From DASQUP01 sp035641235 (GTDB lineage: Bacteria > Actinomycetota > CADDZG01 > WHSQ01), in contig DASQUP010000144.1 in assembly GCA_035641235.1 (NCBI GenBank), positions 1 through 61,504 on the forward strand: a DNA stretch of 61,504 bases, given 5' to 3'. The position numbers were made by a program, and so were the translations under genes. This document shows, one piece after another, positions 1 through 8,221 of the stretch; position 1 is the first letter of the stretch; each line of letters begins with the position of its first letter. The notes beneath the pieces were generated by a model. That model saw only the letters and a program-made list of their open reading frames with translations. It did not search any database and was not told the origin of the DNA.

Positions 1-272
1 GTCGTGGTGGAATCGTTTGACGCGATTGTTCTCGCCCAGAGGACTCGGCGCTGCAGGAGGATTGCGACCGGCTCTTGGTCTCCTGCCGTTCGTTAAGTCC
101 GGCTAGTGCCTCGACCAGCAATGTCGGTAGGGTTCTGCGGGCGAAAAAGCTGCGCCTGTCTGCGTTCTCGGTCGGGCACGTACGCTCCAGGTACGCACCC
201 TCCCTGCGGCCTTGCCAGGCTTGTTTTTCGCGCCGCAGAACCTCGCAAACATCACTGGTCGAGGCACTAGAC
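1..272. other. Upstream region of the mshA-like gene, no gene seen
   Basis: No convincing gene. An open frame runs in phase into the downstream glycosyltransferase from position 75, but the added residues are Ser/Arg-rich and unlike the N-terminus of the family. Two hairpins are visible: a 7-bp stem GCAGGAG/CTCCTGC (53-59 with 80-86), and a short GCCT/AGGC stem with a 4-nt loop (209-220) followed by a T-rich run (221-228), which could be a weak terminator of a gene to the left. Confidence 0.35.
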
Positions 273-1553
273 GTGGTGGCCAGACTGGTTCGTTCGGAGT
301 CCGACCCTCCCCGCCACATCGCGGTGGTGGCGTATCACTCCTCGCCTCTCCACGAGCCGGGATCCGGCGATGCAGGAGGGATGACCGTCTACGTTCGTGC
401 TCTGGCGCGCTCCCTCACGGAAAGAGGCATTCGGACCGACATCTTTACTCGCGCGACGAATGACGGCCCGCTCGTTGTAGAGATCTCGCCCGAAGTTCGA
501 GTCGTATCCGTCGCCGCCGGTCCACGCGCGCCGGTCGACAAAGAGACACAGCTCGAGTTCATCGACGACTTCGTTACCGGCGTGACCGCGTTTGCGACGG
601 CGCAACGGGCTCGATACGACATCGTCCATTCTCACTACTGGCAGTCGGGCCTCGCAGCGAAGGCTCTGGCGAAACGCTGGAACGTGCCGCTCGTGCACTC
701 TCACCACACCTTAGGCAAGGTCAAGAACCGTGCCCTTGCTCCGGGAGACACCCCGGAGCCGTTGAGTAGGCTGAGCGGTGAAGCCCACGTTATCGGAGCG
801 GCCGATGTCCTCGTAGCGTCCACGGAGCAGGAATGCGAACAGCTCGCACTGTTGTACGGCGCGCCGATGGATCGTGTGAAGTGCCTACATCCGGGGGTCG
901 ACCACTCGATGTTTTCGCCCGGAGACCGGGATGAAGCTCGGGCGGAGCTCGGACTCGACGCCGAACACGCCGTCCTGCTATTCGTCGGACGGATCCAGAG
1001 GCTCAAGGGAATCGATCTCGCCATCCGGGCAATGGATCAGTTGCTGCCGGCCCTGGATCGCCCCGCCGAGCTCCTGATCGTCGGCGGCGCGAGCGGACCC
1101 GGAGGTAACGGAGAGATCGATCGGCTCAAGGATCTCGCCCATGCTCTCGACGTGTCGGAGACTCTGCGCTTCACCGGCCCACAACCGCACGGCCGTCTTG
1201 TCGACTACTACCGGGCAGCGGACGTTCACCTCGTGTGCTCATACTCAGAATCGTTCGGCCTGACCGCTCTCGAAGCTCATGCCTGCGGCACGCCGGTGGT
1301 CGGGACGGCGGTGGGTGGGCTCTCGCACATCGTTGGCGATGGCTCTTCAGGATTCCTCGTCGGATCCCGCGATCCGGCTGAGTTTGCTGCGCGGCTCAAG
1401 ACTCTGCTGGCCGACGGTGAGCTGCAGGATGACTTCTCTAGGTGCGCGTACACGCGCTCTCTGTCGTACTCGTGGGATTCCACGGCGGACGAATTCGTCG
1501 ACCTCTATGAGTGTCTTCTCCGCGAAGACTTCCCAGAGGTTTGCACCTGCTGA
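273..1553 (+). CDS. mshA: GT4-family glycosyltransferase, MshA-like (D-inositol-3-phosphate glycosyltransferase)
   Basis: Likely the first committed enzyme of mycothiol synthesis, transferring GlcNAc from UDP-GlcNAc to inositol 3-phosphate in the cytoplasm. From the GTG at 273 the protein is 426 residues, close to known MshA. It shows the N-terminal donor/acceptor loop GDAGGM (about residues 32-37), a GT-B fold with HSHYW and HHTLG, and the C-terminal nucleotide-sugar E-x7-E motif in SESFGLTALEA (about 325-335). I chose GTG 273 because a GAGG lies 8 nt upstream and HIAVVAYHSSP then falls at residues 15-25, where the family core begins. It stands alone between non-coding stretches. A related retaining GT4 with another substrate cannot be excluded. 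Confidence 0.75.
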   Translation: MVARLVRSESDPPRHIAVVAYHSSPLHEPGSGDAGGMTVYVRALARSLTERGIRTDIFTRATNDGPLVVEISPEVRVVSVAAGPRAPVDKETQLEFIDDFVTGVTAFATAQRARYDIVHSHYWQSGLAAKALAKRWNVPLVHSHHTLGKVKNRALAPGDTPEPLSRLSGEAHVIGAADVLVASTEQECEQLALLYGAPMDRVKCLHPGVDHSMFSPGDRDEARAELGLDAEHAVLLFVGRIQRLKGIDLAIRAMDQLLPALDRPAELLIVGGASGPGGNGEIDRLKDLAHALDVSETLRFTGPQPHGRLVDYYRAADVHLVCSYSESFGLTALEAHACGTPVVGTAVGGLSHIVGDGSSGFLVGSRDPAEFAARLKTLLADGELQDDFSRCAYTRSLSYSWDSTADEFVDLYECLLREDFPEVCTC

Positions 1554-1688
1554 CGACCATCCAATAAGTGAACGCCGTTAAAGAACTCATTCGCCGACGA
1601 GTTTCTACAAAGGAATTTGCCAGCTCGCGAAGAAATCTTGAGTTCGTCTGACCTGCGTTTTTGTTCTCCTATCTGCACCGTCGCGTCC

Positions 1689-1718
1689 TTGACGCGTCGT
1701 GGCGGCGGTAGCTATGTT
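1689..1718 (+). promoter_or_regulatory. Sigma70-like promoter in front of a predicted structured RNA
   Basis: TTGACG (1689-1694) and TATGTT (1713-1718) are separated by 18 bp. Transcription would start near 1725, just before the paired region and with no protein gene downstream on this strand. Confidence 0.5.
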
Positions 1719-1724
1719 CTCGCT

Positions 1725-1880
1725 CGTTCCAATCGGGCGGGACCTGCGTTGGTTTCGTTCGATCGGAAGGCTAGGCCCCAGAAGCAGGAGTGCGGGTCGG
1801 CCTCGTGTGTGGGGAAGTGCACGAGGTGGGCCCGTCACGAGGGTTTCTGGGGCCTACCCTTTGGCTCCAGCGACCAAGTC
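1725..1880 (+). ncRNA. Candidate structured non-coding RNA
   Basis: A 12-bp perfect stem (TAGGCCCCAGAA 1772-1783 with TTCTGGGGCCTA 1845-1856) extends outward, after one mismatch, with AAGG/CCTT. Inside it, TGCGGGTC (1791-1798) can pair with GGCCCGTCA (about 1829-1837) with one bulged base, and CCTCGTGT (1801-1808) with GCACGAGG (1819-1826). A further outer TTGGT/ACCAA pairing (about 1750/1875) would close a molecule of roughly 130 nt. It does not carry the SRP-RNA GGAAG...AGCAGCC signature, RNase P core or tmRNA ends. It could instead be a large bidirectional terminator between the two flanking genes, but it lacks a T tract. Confidence 0.45.
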
Positions 1881-2023
1881 GTAACTCTGCGATCGTCGCG
1901 CACCTGAATCCCCGATTTCTCAAGCTCAGTTGGATGGTGACGGCTTCTTCGAACCGCTGTTGAGCCCGAGCGCGGTTCCATCCCATGATCGCGACAAGGC
2001 GCGGAAGGCCCCGGTGGGTGATG

Positions 2024-2935
2024 TCATCGGCCGATCAGGGCGCGCAGGAAGAATCGGACGTTCGCCGGCCGTTCCGCCAGCCGGCGCGTTAGGTATGGGT
2101 ACCAGGTCGAGCCGAACGGAACGTAGGTGCGGACCCGGTATCCCATGCTCGCAAGTTTCTTCTGGAGATCGGTCCTGATGCCGTAAAGCATCTGTATTTC
2201 GAACCCTCGGTCTCCTACGCCGCTCAGCTGGGCGGCTCTCAGCCCATGCTCAATGAGCTCTCCATCGTGAGTCGCCAGGGCCGGATCGTCACCCTTTTCG
2301 AGCAGCCAATCCGTTAGGAAGGAGAACTGCGCCTCGATCTCCTTCTTCTTGTGAAGTGCCACGGACTCAGGTTCGGCATACGCGCCCTTGACCAATCGGA
2401 TGCGCGGCCTGATGCCCGCCATCTCCTCGAGATCAACCGGCGTGCGCCTGAGGTATGCCTGCATAGCCAGGCGGAGTTTTGGGAAGTCGGACTGCAGCAG
2501 CCGGTAGACGTCGAGGGTGTCGGAGACGTAGTCCGACTGCTCCATGTCTATTTCCACCGACGTCCCCGCCGCATCGGCCTCTGCGGCAAGCCGCCGCAGG
2601 TGGTCGATACAGGCTCCCTTGTCGAAGGCCAGCCCGAGCTGGGTGAGCTTTACGGAGACCGTTGTATCGATTCCCGTCTCTTCAATTCTCTTGATGGAGG
2701 CCCGATACTCATCGGCTGCTGCCGCCGCACCATCGGGATCGGTAACGCCCTCGCCGAGCAGGTCCAGGATGCCTCCGATGCCCATACCGTTCAGCGACTT
2801 GATGGCGTTGATCGCATCCTCCAAGTCGCTCCCCGCCACAAAACGATCCACTACTCCGCGCGTTACACCCAAGCGCCTCACGGTGTCTTCGATCCACGAT
2901 TTTTCTGCCGCCCACAACAAGATTCGTCCGAGCAT
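2024..2935 (-). CDS. Proline dehydrogenase (monofunctional, FAD-dependent)
   Basis: Oxidises proline to 1-pyrroline-5-carboxylate, passing electrons to FAD and the quinone pool; a membrane-associated TIM-barrel enzyme. The 303-residue length matches monofunctional bacterial PRODH. Diagnostic motifs are RLVKGAYAEPE (about 180-190) and the C-terminal YVPFGSTWYPYLTRRLAERP (about 266-285), which holds the flavin and proline-binding Arg pair. ATG 2935 follows AGGAGG by only three bases. The gene is divergent from proC (proline biosynthesis), with an operator-like inverted repeat between them. The aldehyde dehydrogenase at 5158 could be the next catabolic step, but it is not in the same operon. Confidence 0.93.
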   Translation of the reverse strand: MLGRILLWAAEKSWIEDTVRRLGVTRGVVDRFVAGSDLEDAINAIKSLNGMGIGGILDLLGEGVTDPDGAAAAADEYRASIKRIEETGIDTTVSVKLTQLGLAFDKGACIDHLRRLAAEADAAGTSVEIDMEQSDYVSDTLDVYRLLQSDFPKLRLAMQAYLRRTPVDLEEMAGIRPRIRLVKGAYAEPESVALHKKKEIEAQFSFLTDWLLEKGDDPALATHDGELIEHGLRAAQLSGVGDRGFEIQMLYGIRTDLQKKLASMGYRVRTYVPFGSTWYPYLTRRLAERPANVRFFLRALIGR

Positions 2936-2969
2936 CGTCCTCCTCGACGGTGAATCAGTTCGATCGGCG

Positions 2970-3012
2970 CTTTCATTTCGCGCCCGATACGGACGCTACG
3001 GCGAAATGAAAG
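2970..3012. promoter_or_regulatory. 12-bp inverted repeat between divergent PRODH and proC genes
   Basis: CTTTCATTTCGC (2970-2981) and its exact complement GCGAAATGAAAG (3001-3012) are separated by 19 bp, about 31 bp centre to centre (near three helical turns). It lies 35 bp upstream of the PRODH start. This suits a dimeric repressor site or a leader hairpin. The cognate regulator is not visible in the window. Confidence 0.5.
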
Positions 3013-3105
3013 GGCCGACATCTCTACCCGGGAGTCCAGACAATCGTAGATTTATCCCGAGTATCGGGCTCGGCCGCGCTCCCGACCTGCCATCATAGGC
3101 ACGCT

Positions 3106-3924
3106 ATGAAGAAGCTAGCCGTACTCGGTGGCGGAAAGATGGGTGAGGCGTTGATCGCCGGACTCCTCGCCTCTGGATGGCGGTCGCCCGACGAGATCGT
3201 CGTGACGACGCGTGGCGAGGAACGCTGCAAGGAACTCGAAGCCAGGTACGGCGTGGGGAGTTCATTGGACAACGCCGTCGCGATCGAAGGCGCTCACGTG
3301 ATCGTTGTCGCCGTCAAACCTCAGGACATCGAGCCGCTGTTGTCTTCGATCTCGGACCACGCCGGAACCCAACAGACCCTCTTGTCGATCGTGGCCGCAA
3401 TACCAACTTCGTTTATAGAAGCTCGGTTGATTCAGCCTGTGCCCGTCGTACGCGCGATGCCAAATACACCATCGGTCGTCCACGAAGGGATGGCCGGCCT
3501 CTCCAGGGGACGCCATGCCGGTGAGCAACACCTGGCTCTGGCGCGAGATGTCCTCGAGCATGTGGGACGCGTTGTGACTGTGCCGGAGAACTACTTGGAC
3601 GCCGTGACCGCCATTTCGGGTTCGGGTCCCGCCTACTTTGCGTTGTTGGCGGAGGCAATGATCGAGGCCGGAATCCTGTTGGGACTGGCGCGGGAGGTTT
3701 CAACGGAGCTCGTCGTCCAGACCATGCTGGGGTCGGCGAAGCTGCTGCGCGACGAACAGATGCATCCCGTCGAGTTGCGGGAGATGGTCACGTCCCCCGG
3801 GGGGACGACGACCCGGGCGATTCAGGTGCTCGAACAATCCGGTGTGCGAGCGGCCTTCTTGAACGCGATCGAGGCGGCAATGGAACGAGCGATCGAACTA
3901 GCGGGCGGCGCGCCGGAAGCCTAG
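3106..3924 (+). CDS. proC: Pyrroline-5-carboxylate reductase
   Basis: Catalyses the last step of proline synthesis, NAD(P)H reduction of 1-pyrroline-5-carboxylate; cytoplasmic. 272 residues, standard length. The N-terminal Rossmann motif GGGKMGEA (8-15), AVKPQDI (about 66-72) and the C-terminal signature ELREMVTSPGGTTTRAI (about 224-240) are all present. ATG 3106 is the only sensible start. Divergent from proline dehydrogenase and terminated by a long palindrome. In mycobacteria proC is likewise close to the HTH/bS22/epimerase block that appears here at 13 kb. Confidence 0.96.
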   Translation: MKKLAVLGGGKMGEALIAGLLASGWRSPDEIVVTTRGEERCKELEARYGVGSSLDNAVAIEGAHVIVVAVKPQDIEPLLSSISDHAGTQQTLLSIVAAIPTSFIEARLIQPVPVVRAMPNTPSVVHEGMAGLSRGRHAGEQHLALARDVLEHVGRVVTVPENYLDAVTAISGSGPAYFALLAEAMIEAGILLGLAREVSTELVVQTMLGSAKLLRDEQMHPVELREMVTSPGGTTTRAIQVLEQSGVRAAFLNAIEAAMERAIELAGGAPEA

Positions 3925-3930
3925 GCATTC

Positions 3931-3981
3931 CGAACTGTCTGCTCTGGCCTTCGGATTCCGAAGGTGACAGCAGACAGTTCG
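3931..3981. repeat. 51-bp imperfect palindrome (type 1), possible bidirectional terminator
   Basis: Outer arms CGAACTGTCTGCT / AGCAGACAGTTCG (13 bp, perfect), a 4+4 nt mismatched segment, then inner arms CCTTCGG / CCGAAGG with an ATT loop. It sits between the convergent ends of proC and the acetyltransferase gene. There is no T tract. The CTGTCTGCT arm recurs in the palindrome at 40690 and the CGAACTGT end in that at 27845. Confidence 0.8.
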
Positions 3982-3992
3982 GCGAGGTTGCC

Positions 3993-4487
3993 CTACAGTA
4001 GGCGGCCCATTACCACCGAGTCCCAGATCTCGCCGCTGCGGCGGCGCCAGTGACGCTTTAAATAGCCTTCTTCCTCGAAGCCGTATTTGCGATACAGCGC
4101 CCGCGCCGGCTCGTTGTGAGGCCACACTTGAAGGGTGATCTTGTGGGCGCCCTGCTGCTCTGCCCACTTAATGCACGCCTCGACCAGTGCACTCCCGGCA
4201 CCTCGGCCGCGATGCTCGGTGCCGATCCACATGCCGAGTTCGTACAGTCCCGAGCCGCATGCCCCTTGCGGACGCAGGACCGCGGCGCCGGCGATCTCGG
4301 CATCCGCCTCGACGAGGAACATGACCGAGCCTTCCTCCCCTAGGAATGTTTCGTTCCATTTCGCCAGCCGCGCGGCACGCTCGACCGGAGCCTCGGCCCC
4401 GATCCACACGCCTTCGGCGGCGACGTCGGCATAGACGTCGAATGCGGCGGCGAGGTCGTCTTCGGTGGTGGCGGTTCTGATCATCAT
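3993..4487 (-). CDS. GNAT-family N-acetyltransferase
   Basis: Acyl-CoA-dependent N-acetyltransferase of unknown substrate. The 164-residue protein starts at the ATG-ATG pair near 4487; the open frame upstream is low-quality Arg-rich sequence. Family features are the acetyl-CoA pyrophosphate loop RGRGAGSALVEA (about 96-107) and the C-terminal NEPARALYRKYGFEEEGYLK (about 124-143), which resembles RimI/RimJ-type and phosphinothricin-type acetyltransferases. It converges on proC. Confidence 0.85.
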   Translation of the reverse strand: MMIRTATTEDDLAAAFDVYADVAAEGVWIGAEAPVERAARLAKWNETFLGEEGSVMFLVEADAEIAGAAVLRPQGACGSGLYELGMWIGTEHRGRGAGSALVEACIKWAEQQGAHKITLQVWPHNEPARALYRKYGFEEEGYLKRHWRRRSGEIWDSVVMGRLL

Positions 4488-4550
4488 GCTCTGACAGTAT
4501 CGGTCCGGCGCTCGCCGGAGCAGGCAAGCATGGGAGCATACGCGGCGTGA

Positions 4551-5135
4551 CCCCGGCAACGAGCGTGCGTCATCGACCGTAGAGCTATCGGCCTTCTGGC
4601 CGCGTTCGGCGTCTTCGGTGTTTTCTGGGGCGGATGGGCGGCGGTGCTGCCCGACATAAAACGAGCGGTAGATGCCTCGGACGGAGCATTCGGGCTGGCG
4701 CTTCTCGGTGTCGGTATTGGGGCACTTCCCGCCATGCTCGCCATGGGCGCGATCTACGACCGCTTCGGCGATCGGACCGTGGCCCCGATACTGGTCGTCT
4801 TCGGGCTCTCCACCATGCTGCCCGGCGCAGCGCCGTCGGTGTCGTGGCTTTTCGCGACCCTGCTCGCGGTGGGGGCTTTGTCGGGCTTGCTCGACGTCGC
4901 GATCGACACCGCGGCGGTGCAATGGGAGGCCGACACAAGCCGCCGTCTGTTGAACCTTCTCCATGCCGCGTTCTCCGGATTCTTCTTGGTTGCGAGCATC
5001 TCGGTGGGGCCTCGCACGGAACGCCGGTGCCGCCCGATGGCGGTCCTCGTCAGCCTGGCGATCGTGGCCGTGCTCACTCGTTCTTTTCTTGCACATGCGT
5101 CTGACAGACGCATGGAGGAGAAAAGAACGGGCTAG
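4551..5135 (+). pseudogene. MFS transporter remnant (internally deleted)
   Basis: The frame encodes a clear major-facilitator N-terminus: first helix LLAAFGVFGVFWGGWAAVLP, then GIGALPAMLAMG followed by the loop YDRFGDR and further helices to LHAAFSGFFLVASISVG. It then jumps to one last hydrophobic stretch and a short basic tail. A complete carrier has about 400 residues and 12 helices; here there are about five or six. No ATG, GTG or TTG precedes the first helix after the upstream TGA (4548); the first usable GTG (4644) would cut that helix off. Both facts argue for decay. Its last codons lie inside a 51-bp palindrome. Confidence 0.6.
5079..5129. repeat. 51-bp imperfect palindrome (type 2)
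   Basis: Outer arms CGTTCTTTTCT / AGAAAAGAACG (11 bp, perfect), 4+4 nt mismatched, inner arms CATGCGTCT / AGACGCATG with a GAC loop. It overlaps the 3' end of the MFS remnant and lies 28 bp before the aldehyde dehydrogenase start. A degenerate relative with GTTCTTTTCT is at 52281. Confidence 0.8.
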
Positions 5136-5157
5136 GGTCTCCGTGAAGGGAGGGCAC

Positions 5158-6648
5158 ATGGGACAAGACTTTGGGAACTTCATCGACGGCGCCTGGGTCG
5201 ATTCTGCTGCGGGGGACACGTTCGAGAACCTGAACCCCGCCGATCGCAGGGAGGTCATCGGCACCTTCGCGAGGTCCGGCGCCGAGGATGTGGACAGGGC
5301 TGTCCGGGCCGCAGCCGCTGCCTATCCGGAGTGGATGCGTACGCCCGCGCCGGAGAGGTCGGACTATCTGCTGCGCGTCGCGCTCCTGCTCGAGGAGCGA
5401 AAGGAAGAGTTGTCGAAAACGATGACGCGCGAGATGGGAAAGACCCTCAAGGAGTCGCGCGGCGATATTCAGGAGGGTATCGACTTCGCTCACTACATGG
5501 CGGGCGAGGGGCGCCGCCTCTTCGGGGAGACGATGCCGTCCGAACTAAGGAACAAGTTCTACATGACCGTTCGCCACCCGATCGGGCCCGTCGCGCTGAT
5601 AACCCCCTGGAACTTCCCGATCGCGATCCCGCTGTGGAAGATCTGTCCCGCCATAGTTTCGGGTTGCACGATGGTGTTCAAACCGGCCGAGGACACCCCT
5701 CTATGCGCCGCCCTGCTCGTGGACATGTTCCGAGAGGTCGGCCTCCCGCCCGGAGTGATCAACTTGGTCAACGGCTTCGGGGAGGAAGCGGGGGCTCCTC
5801 TCGTAGACCACCCGGACATCCGGGGGGTTTCCTTCACGGGTTCCCTCGAAGTCGGTCGGATGATCAACGAGAAATGCGCACGAGCGATGAAGCGCTGCTC
5901 GTTGGAGCTCGGTTCAAAGAACGCTCAGATCATCATGCCGGACGCCGAGTTGGATCTCGCGGTGGAAGCAGCTGCGTGGGGCGCATTCGCCACGTCCGGA
6001 CAGAGGTGTACCGCGACTTCTCGACTCATCGTCCACGACGAGATCAAGGCCGACTTCACGGACGCGCTGCTCGACCGCGTGGGCACCATGAAGGTGGGCA
6101 ACGGACTCGATCCGGAGGTCGAGCTCGCGCCGGTGATCAATGAGAAGCAAAAGAACCGGATTCTCGAATACATCGGTGTCGGGCAACAGGAGGGAGCGAA
6201 GCTGCTGACGGGAGGCGAGGAGCTGACCGGAGGCGACTATTCCAACGGGTACTTCGTGGCACCGACCGTGTTCGACGACATGACTCCGGACATGCGCATC
6301 GCACAGGAGGAGATCTTCGGTCCGGTCACCGGAATGATACGAACCGATTCGGTTGATGAGGCGCTCAGGATGGCGAACTCCGTTCAGTACGGGCTGTCGT
6401 GCTCCATCTACACGCATGACATCGGCAACGTGTTCAAAGCGGTGCGGGAGCTCGAATTCGGTCTCGTGTACATAAACGCGCCCACCATTGGTGCTGAGAT
6501 ACAGGTTCCCTTCGGGGGTTTCAAGAACACTGGCAACGGGCACCGAGAAGCGGGACCTCAGGCTCTGGACGAGTTCACCGAGTGGAAGACGGTAGCGATC
6601 GACTACTCCGGCAAGCTCCAGAAGGCGCAGATGAGTGAAGACGAGTAG
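5158..6648 (+). CDS. NAD(P)-dependent aldehyde dehydrogenase
   Basis: Oxidises an aldehyde to the carboxylic acid via a thioacyl-enzyme; cytoplasmic. 496 residues, full length. The cofactor motif ITPWNFPIAIPLWK (about 147-160), the general-base segment LELGSKNAQ (about 248-256; Ser replaces the second Gly usual in LELGG) and the nucleophile Cys in SGQRCTATSR (about 284) are present. The GQRCTATSR form is typical of the alpha-ketoglutarate-semialdehyde/YcbD-like subgroup. A role as pyrroline-5-carboxylate dehydrogenase is possible given PRODH nearby but is not shown. ATG 5158 follows AGGGAGG. The deacetylase gene begins 6 bp after its stop. Confidence 0.9.
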   Translation: MGQDFGNFIDGAWVDSAAGDTFENLNPADRREVIGTFARSGAEDVDRAVRAAAAAYPEWMRTPAPERSDYLLRVALLLEERKEELSKTMTREMGKTLKESRGDIQEGIDFAHYMAGEGRRLFGETMPSELRNKFYMTVRHPIGPVALITPWNFPIAIPLWKICPAIVSGCTMVFKPAEDTPLCAALLVDMFREVGLPPGVINLVNGFGEEAGAPLVDHPDIRGVSFTGSLEVGRMINEKCARAMKRCSLELGSKNAQIIMPDAELDLAVEAAAWGAFATSGQRCTATSRLIVHDEIKADFTDALLDRVGTMKVGNGLDPEVELAPVINEKQKNRILEYIGVGQQEGAKLLTGGEELTGGDYSNGYFVAPTVFDDMTPDMRIAQEEIFGPVTGMIRTDSVDEALRMANSVQYGLSCSIYTHDIGNVFKAVRELEFGLVYINAPTIGAEIQVPFGGFKNTGNGHREAGPQALDEFTEWKTVAIDYSGKLQKAQMSEDE

Positions 6649-6654
6649 CGCGCG

Positions 6655-7788
6655 GTGAGCGATTCCGTCGCCCTCGTAACGGTCGAGGACATCGCGCGCA
6701 TCTACGACTTCGGCTCATCCCATCCTCTGAGACCCGAACGCGTCCTCCTCACATACGAGCACATCCGGGCTCTAGACCTCCTGTACCGGCCGAACGTGAC
6801 GCAGGAGAAGTCGAGGGCTGCTACCGATGACGAGATCGCAGCAGTGCACGACCGTGACTTCATCAAGACCGTCAAGGGAATCGACTCGGGGCAACTCTCG
6901 GAGCGACAGGGGTTGCCTTTCGGGCTGGGGACGCCCGACGATCCCATCTTCGATCACATGCACGAGGCATCGGCTGCCGTCTGCGGAGCATCGGTCGTGG
7001 CCGCGGAGGTGGTGGCGTCGGGACAGGCGGAGCACTCCTTCAATCCGGCGGGAGGGCTCCACCACGCGCGGCGCCGTGAGGCGTCGGGATTCTGCATCTA
7101 CAACGACCCGGCCGTTGCAATCGCGAAGGTCCTCGAACTCCAGCCGGACTGGCGCGTCGCGTACATCGACGTCGATGTTCACCACGGTGACGGTGTCCAG
7201 TGGATCTTCTACAACGAGCCGCGTGTGCTCACCGTCTCCTTCCACCAGTCCGGCAGGTACCTGTATCCCGGGACCGGGTTCGAGGATGAGATCGGCAACG
7301 GCGCGGCAGAGGGGACGGCCGCCAACATCCCTCTGCTGCCGTTTTCTGGCGAGGGGGACTACCTGTGGGCCCTCGAGCGTGTCCTCACCCAACTTCTCGG
7401 AGCGTTCCAACCCCAGCTTGTGGTGACCCAGCTCGGGGCGGACACGCATCACGGCGACCCGCTGGCGAACCTTGCCCTCACGATGCCCGCATACCCTCGG
7501 ATGGCGCGCACCCTGCACGAACTGATACATCGGTTTGCCGAGGGGCGATGGGTTGCAACCGGAGGTGGGGGATATCAGTTCGACACGGTCGTGCCCAAGA
7601 TCTGGACGATTCATTGGGCCGAGATGATCGGCCATCCCGAGGTCATTCCGTCGAACTGGCTCCACGACGTTGCTGCCGACGAGGCGGCGCGCAGCTACAA
7701 GGCGGAGGTCGAACGTTCGGTGGAAACCGTACTGGAGAGGTGCGTGCCGCGTCTTCAGGCTCTGGTCGGCGCCGGCGGCTCAAGTTGA
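6655..7788 (+). CDS. acuC: AcuC-type histone deacetylase family protein
   Basis: Zn-dependent amidohydrolase of the class I/II HDAC fold. In Bacillus, AcuC deacetylates acetyl-CoA synthetase; a similar lysine-deacetylase role is likely. 377 residues from GTG 6655. Family landmarks are the active-site His pair in GGLHHARRREASGFCIYND (about 132-150), the metal/charge-relay segment IDVDVHHGDGVQWIFY (about 171-186), QLGADTHHGDPLA (about 260-272) and the near C-terminal GGGGYQ. Tightly coupled to the aldehyde dehydrogenase, so the pair may form an operon for acetate/aldehyde use. Confidence 0.9.
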   Translation: MSDSVALVTVEDIARIYDFGSSHPLRPERVLLTYEHIRALDLLYRPNVTQEKSRAATDDEIAAVHDRDFIKTVKGIDSGQLSERQGLPFGLGTPDDPIFDHMHEASAAVCGASVVAAEVVASGQAEHSFNPAGGLHHARRREASGFCIYNDPAVAIAKVLELQPDWRVAYIDVDVHHGDGVQWIFYNEPRVLTVSFHQSGRYLYPGTGFEDEIGNGAAEGTAANIPLLPFSGEGDYLWALERVLTQLLGAFQPQLVVTQLGADTHHGDPLANLALTMPAYPRMARTLHELIHRFAEGRWVATGGGGYQFDTVVPKIWTIHWAEMIGHPEVIPSNWLHDVAADEAARSYKAEVERSVETVLERCVPRLQALVGAGGSS

Positions 7789-7816
7789 TGGAGGCGCCTA
7801 TTAACCTTCCCTCCGT

Positions 7817-8203
7817 ATGACGGACCTACATCGATATATCGCATACGCGATCCCGGCCGGATTCGCGCTGATGGCGTTGTGGGCGCTGTTCACATTCATA
7901 CGCAACCGCGCTCCCGGTGATTGGTTCTGGAACCTGCTGGCCGCTCTTCAGGTTGTGATCGGCATCCAGATCGTCGTCGGCGCAGTTCTGTTCATTGCGG
8001 GAGGGCGACCCGAGACCAACGGACCCCAGTGGCTGCACTACGTTTACGGCGGCCTCTTTCCCGGAGCGGTTCTTGTCACCGCACATGGTTTCGCGCGTTC
8101 GGAAAGGTTCCGGGACATCCCGTGGGTCGCCTTCGGCGTCGCAGCTCTTGTTTGTTTCGGGTTGACCTTTCGTGCTCTTCAAACCGGCCTTGGCATCGAC
8201 TGA
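7817..8203 (+). CDS. Small four-helix membrane protein of unknown function
   Basis: 128 residues with four hydrophobic segments (about 8-28, 40-62, 76-92, 100-122). Conserved-looking polar residues sit in or near the membrane: WLHYVYGGLFP (about 73-83) and a His in VLVTAHGF (about 86-93). The two His could bind a heme or metal, but this is only a guess. It starts at ATG 7817, 28 bp after the AcuC-like gene and 18 bp before the protease gene, so it is probably co-transcribed with both. Confidence 0.7.
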   Translation: MTDLHRYIAYAIPAGFALMALWALFTFIRNRAPGDWFWNLLAALQVVIGIQIVVGAVLFIAGGRPETNGPQWLHYVYGGLFPGAVLVTAHGFARSERFRDIPWVAFGVAALVCFGLTFRALQTGLGID

Positions 8204-8221
8204 CGCGACAGAGCGGGCTTC

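Larger units (their letters stand above)
1554..2023. other. 470-bp stretch without a protein gene
   Basis: Lies between the mshA-like gene and the 3' end of the proline dehydrogenase gene on the other strand. No open frame here has a ribosome site or recognisable protein. The middle holds a promoter-like sequence and a long stem structure (see 1689-1718 and 1725-1880). The rest shows nothing distinctive. Confidence 0.6.

Noticed and set aside
75..272. N-terminal extension of the mshA-like protein from position 75
   Set aside because: The added 66 residues are Ser/Arg-rich, lack a ribosome site and have no counterpart in the family; a weak terminator-like hairpin also lies inside.
1767..1861. 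SRP (4.5S) RNA gene
   Set aside because: The hairpin size fits, but the GGAAG loop and AGCAGCC side of helix 8 are missing.
4490..5264. N-terminal extension of the GNAT protein to about 420 residues
   Set aside because: Arg/His-rich low-complexity translation antisense to the MFS remnant; the family begins at the ATG pair near 4487.
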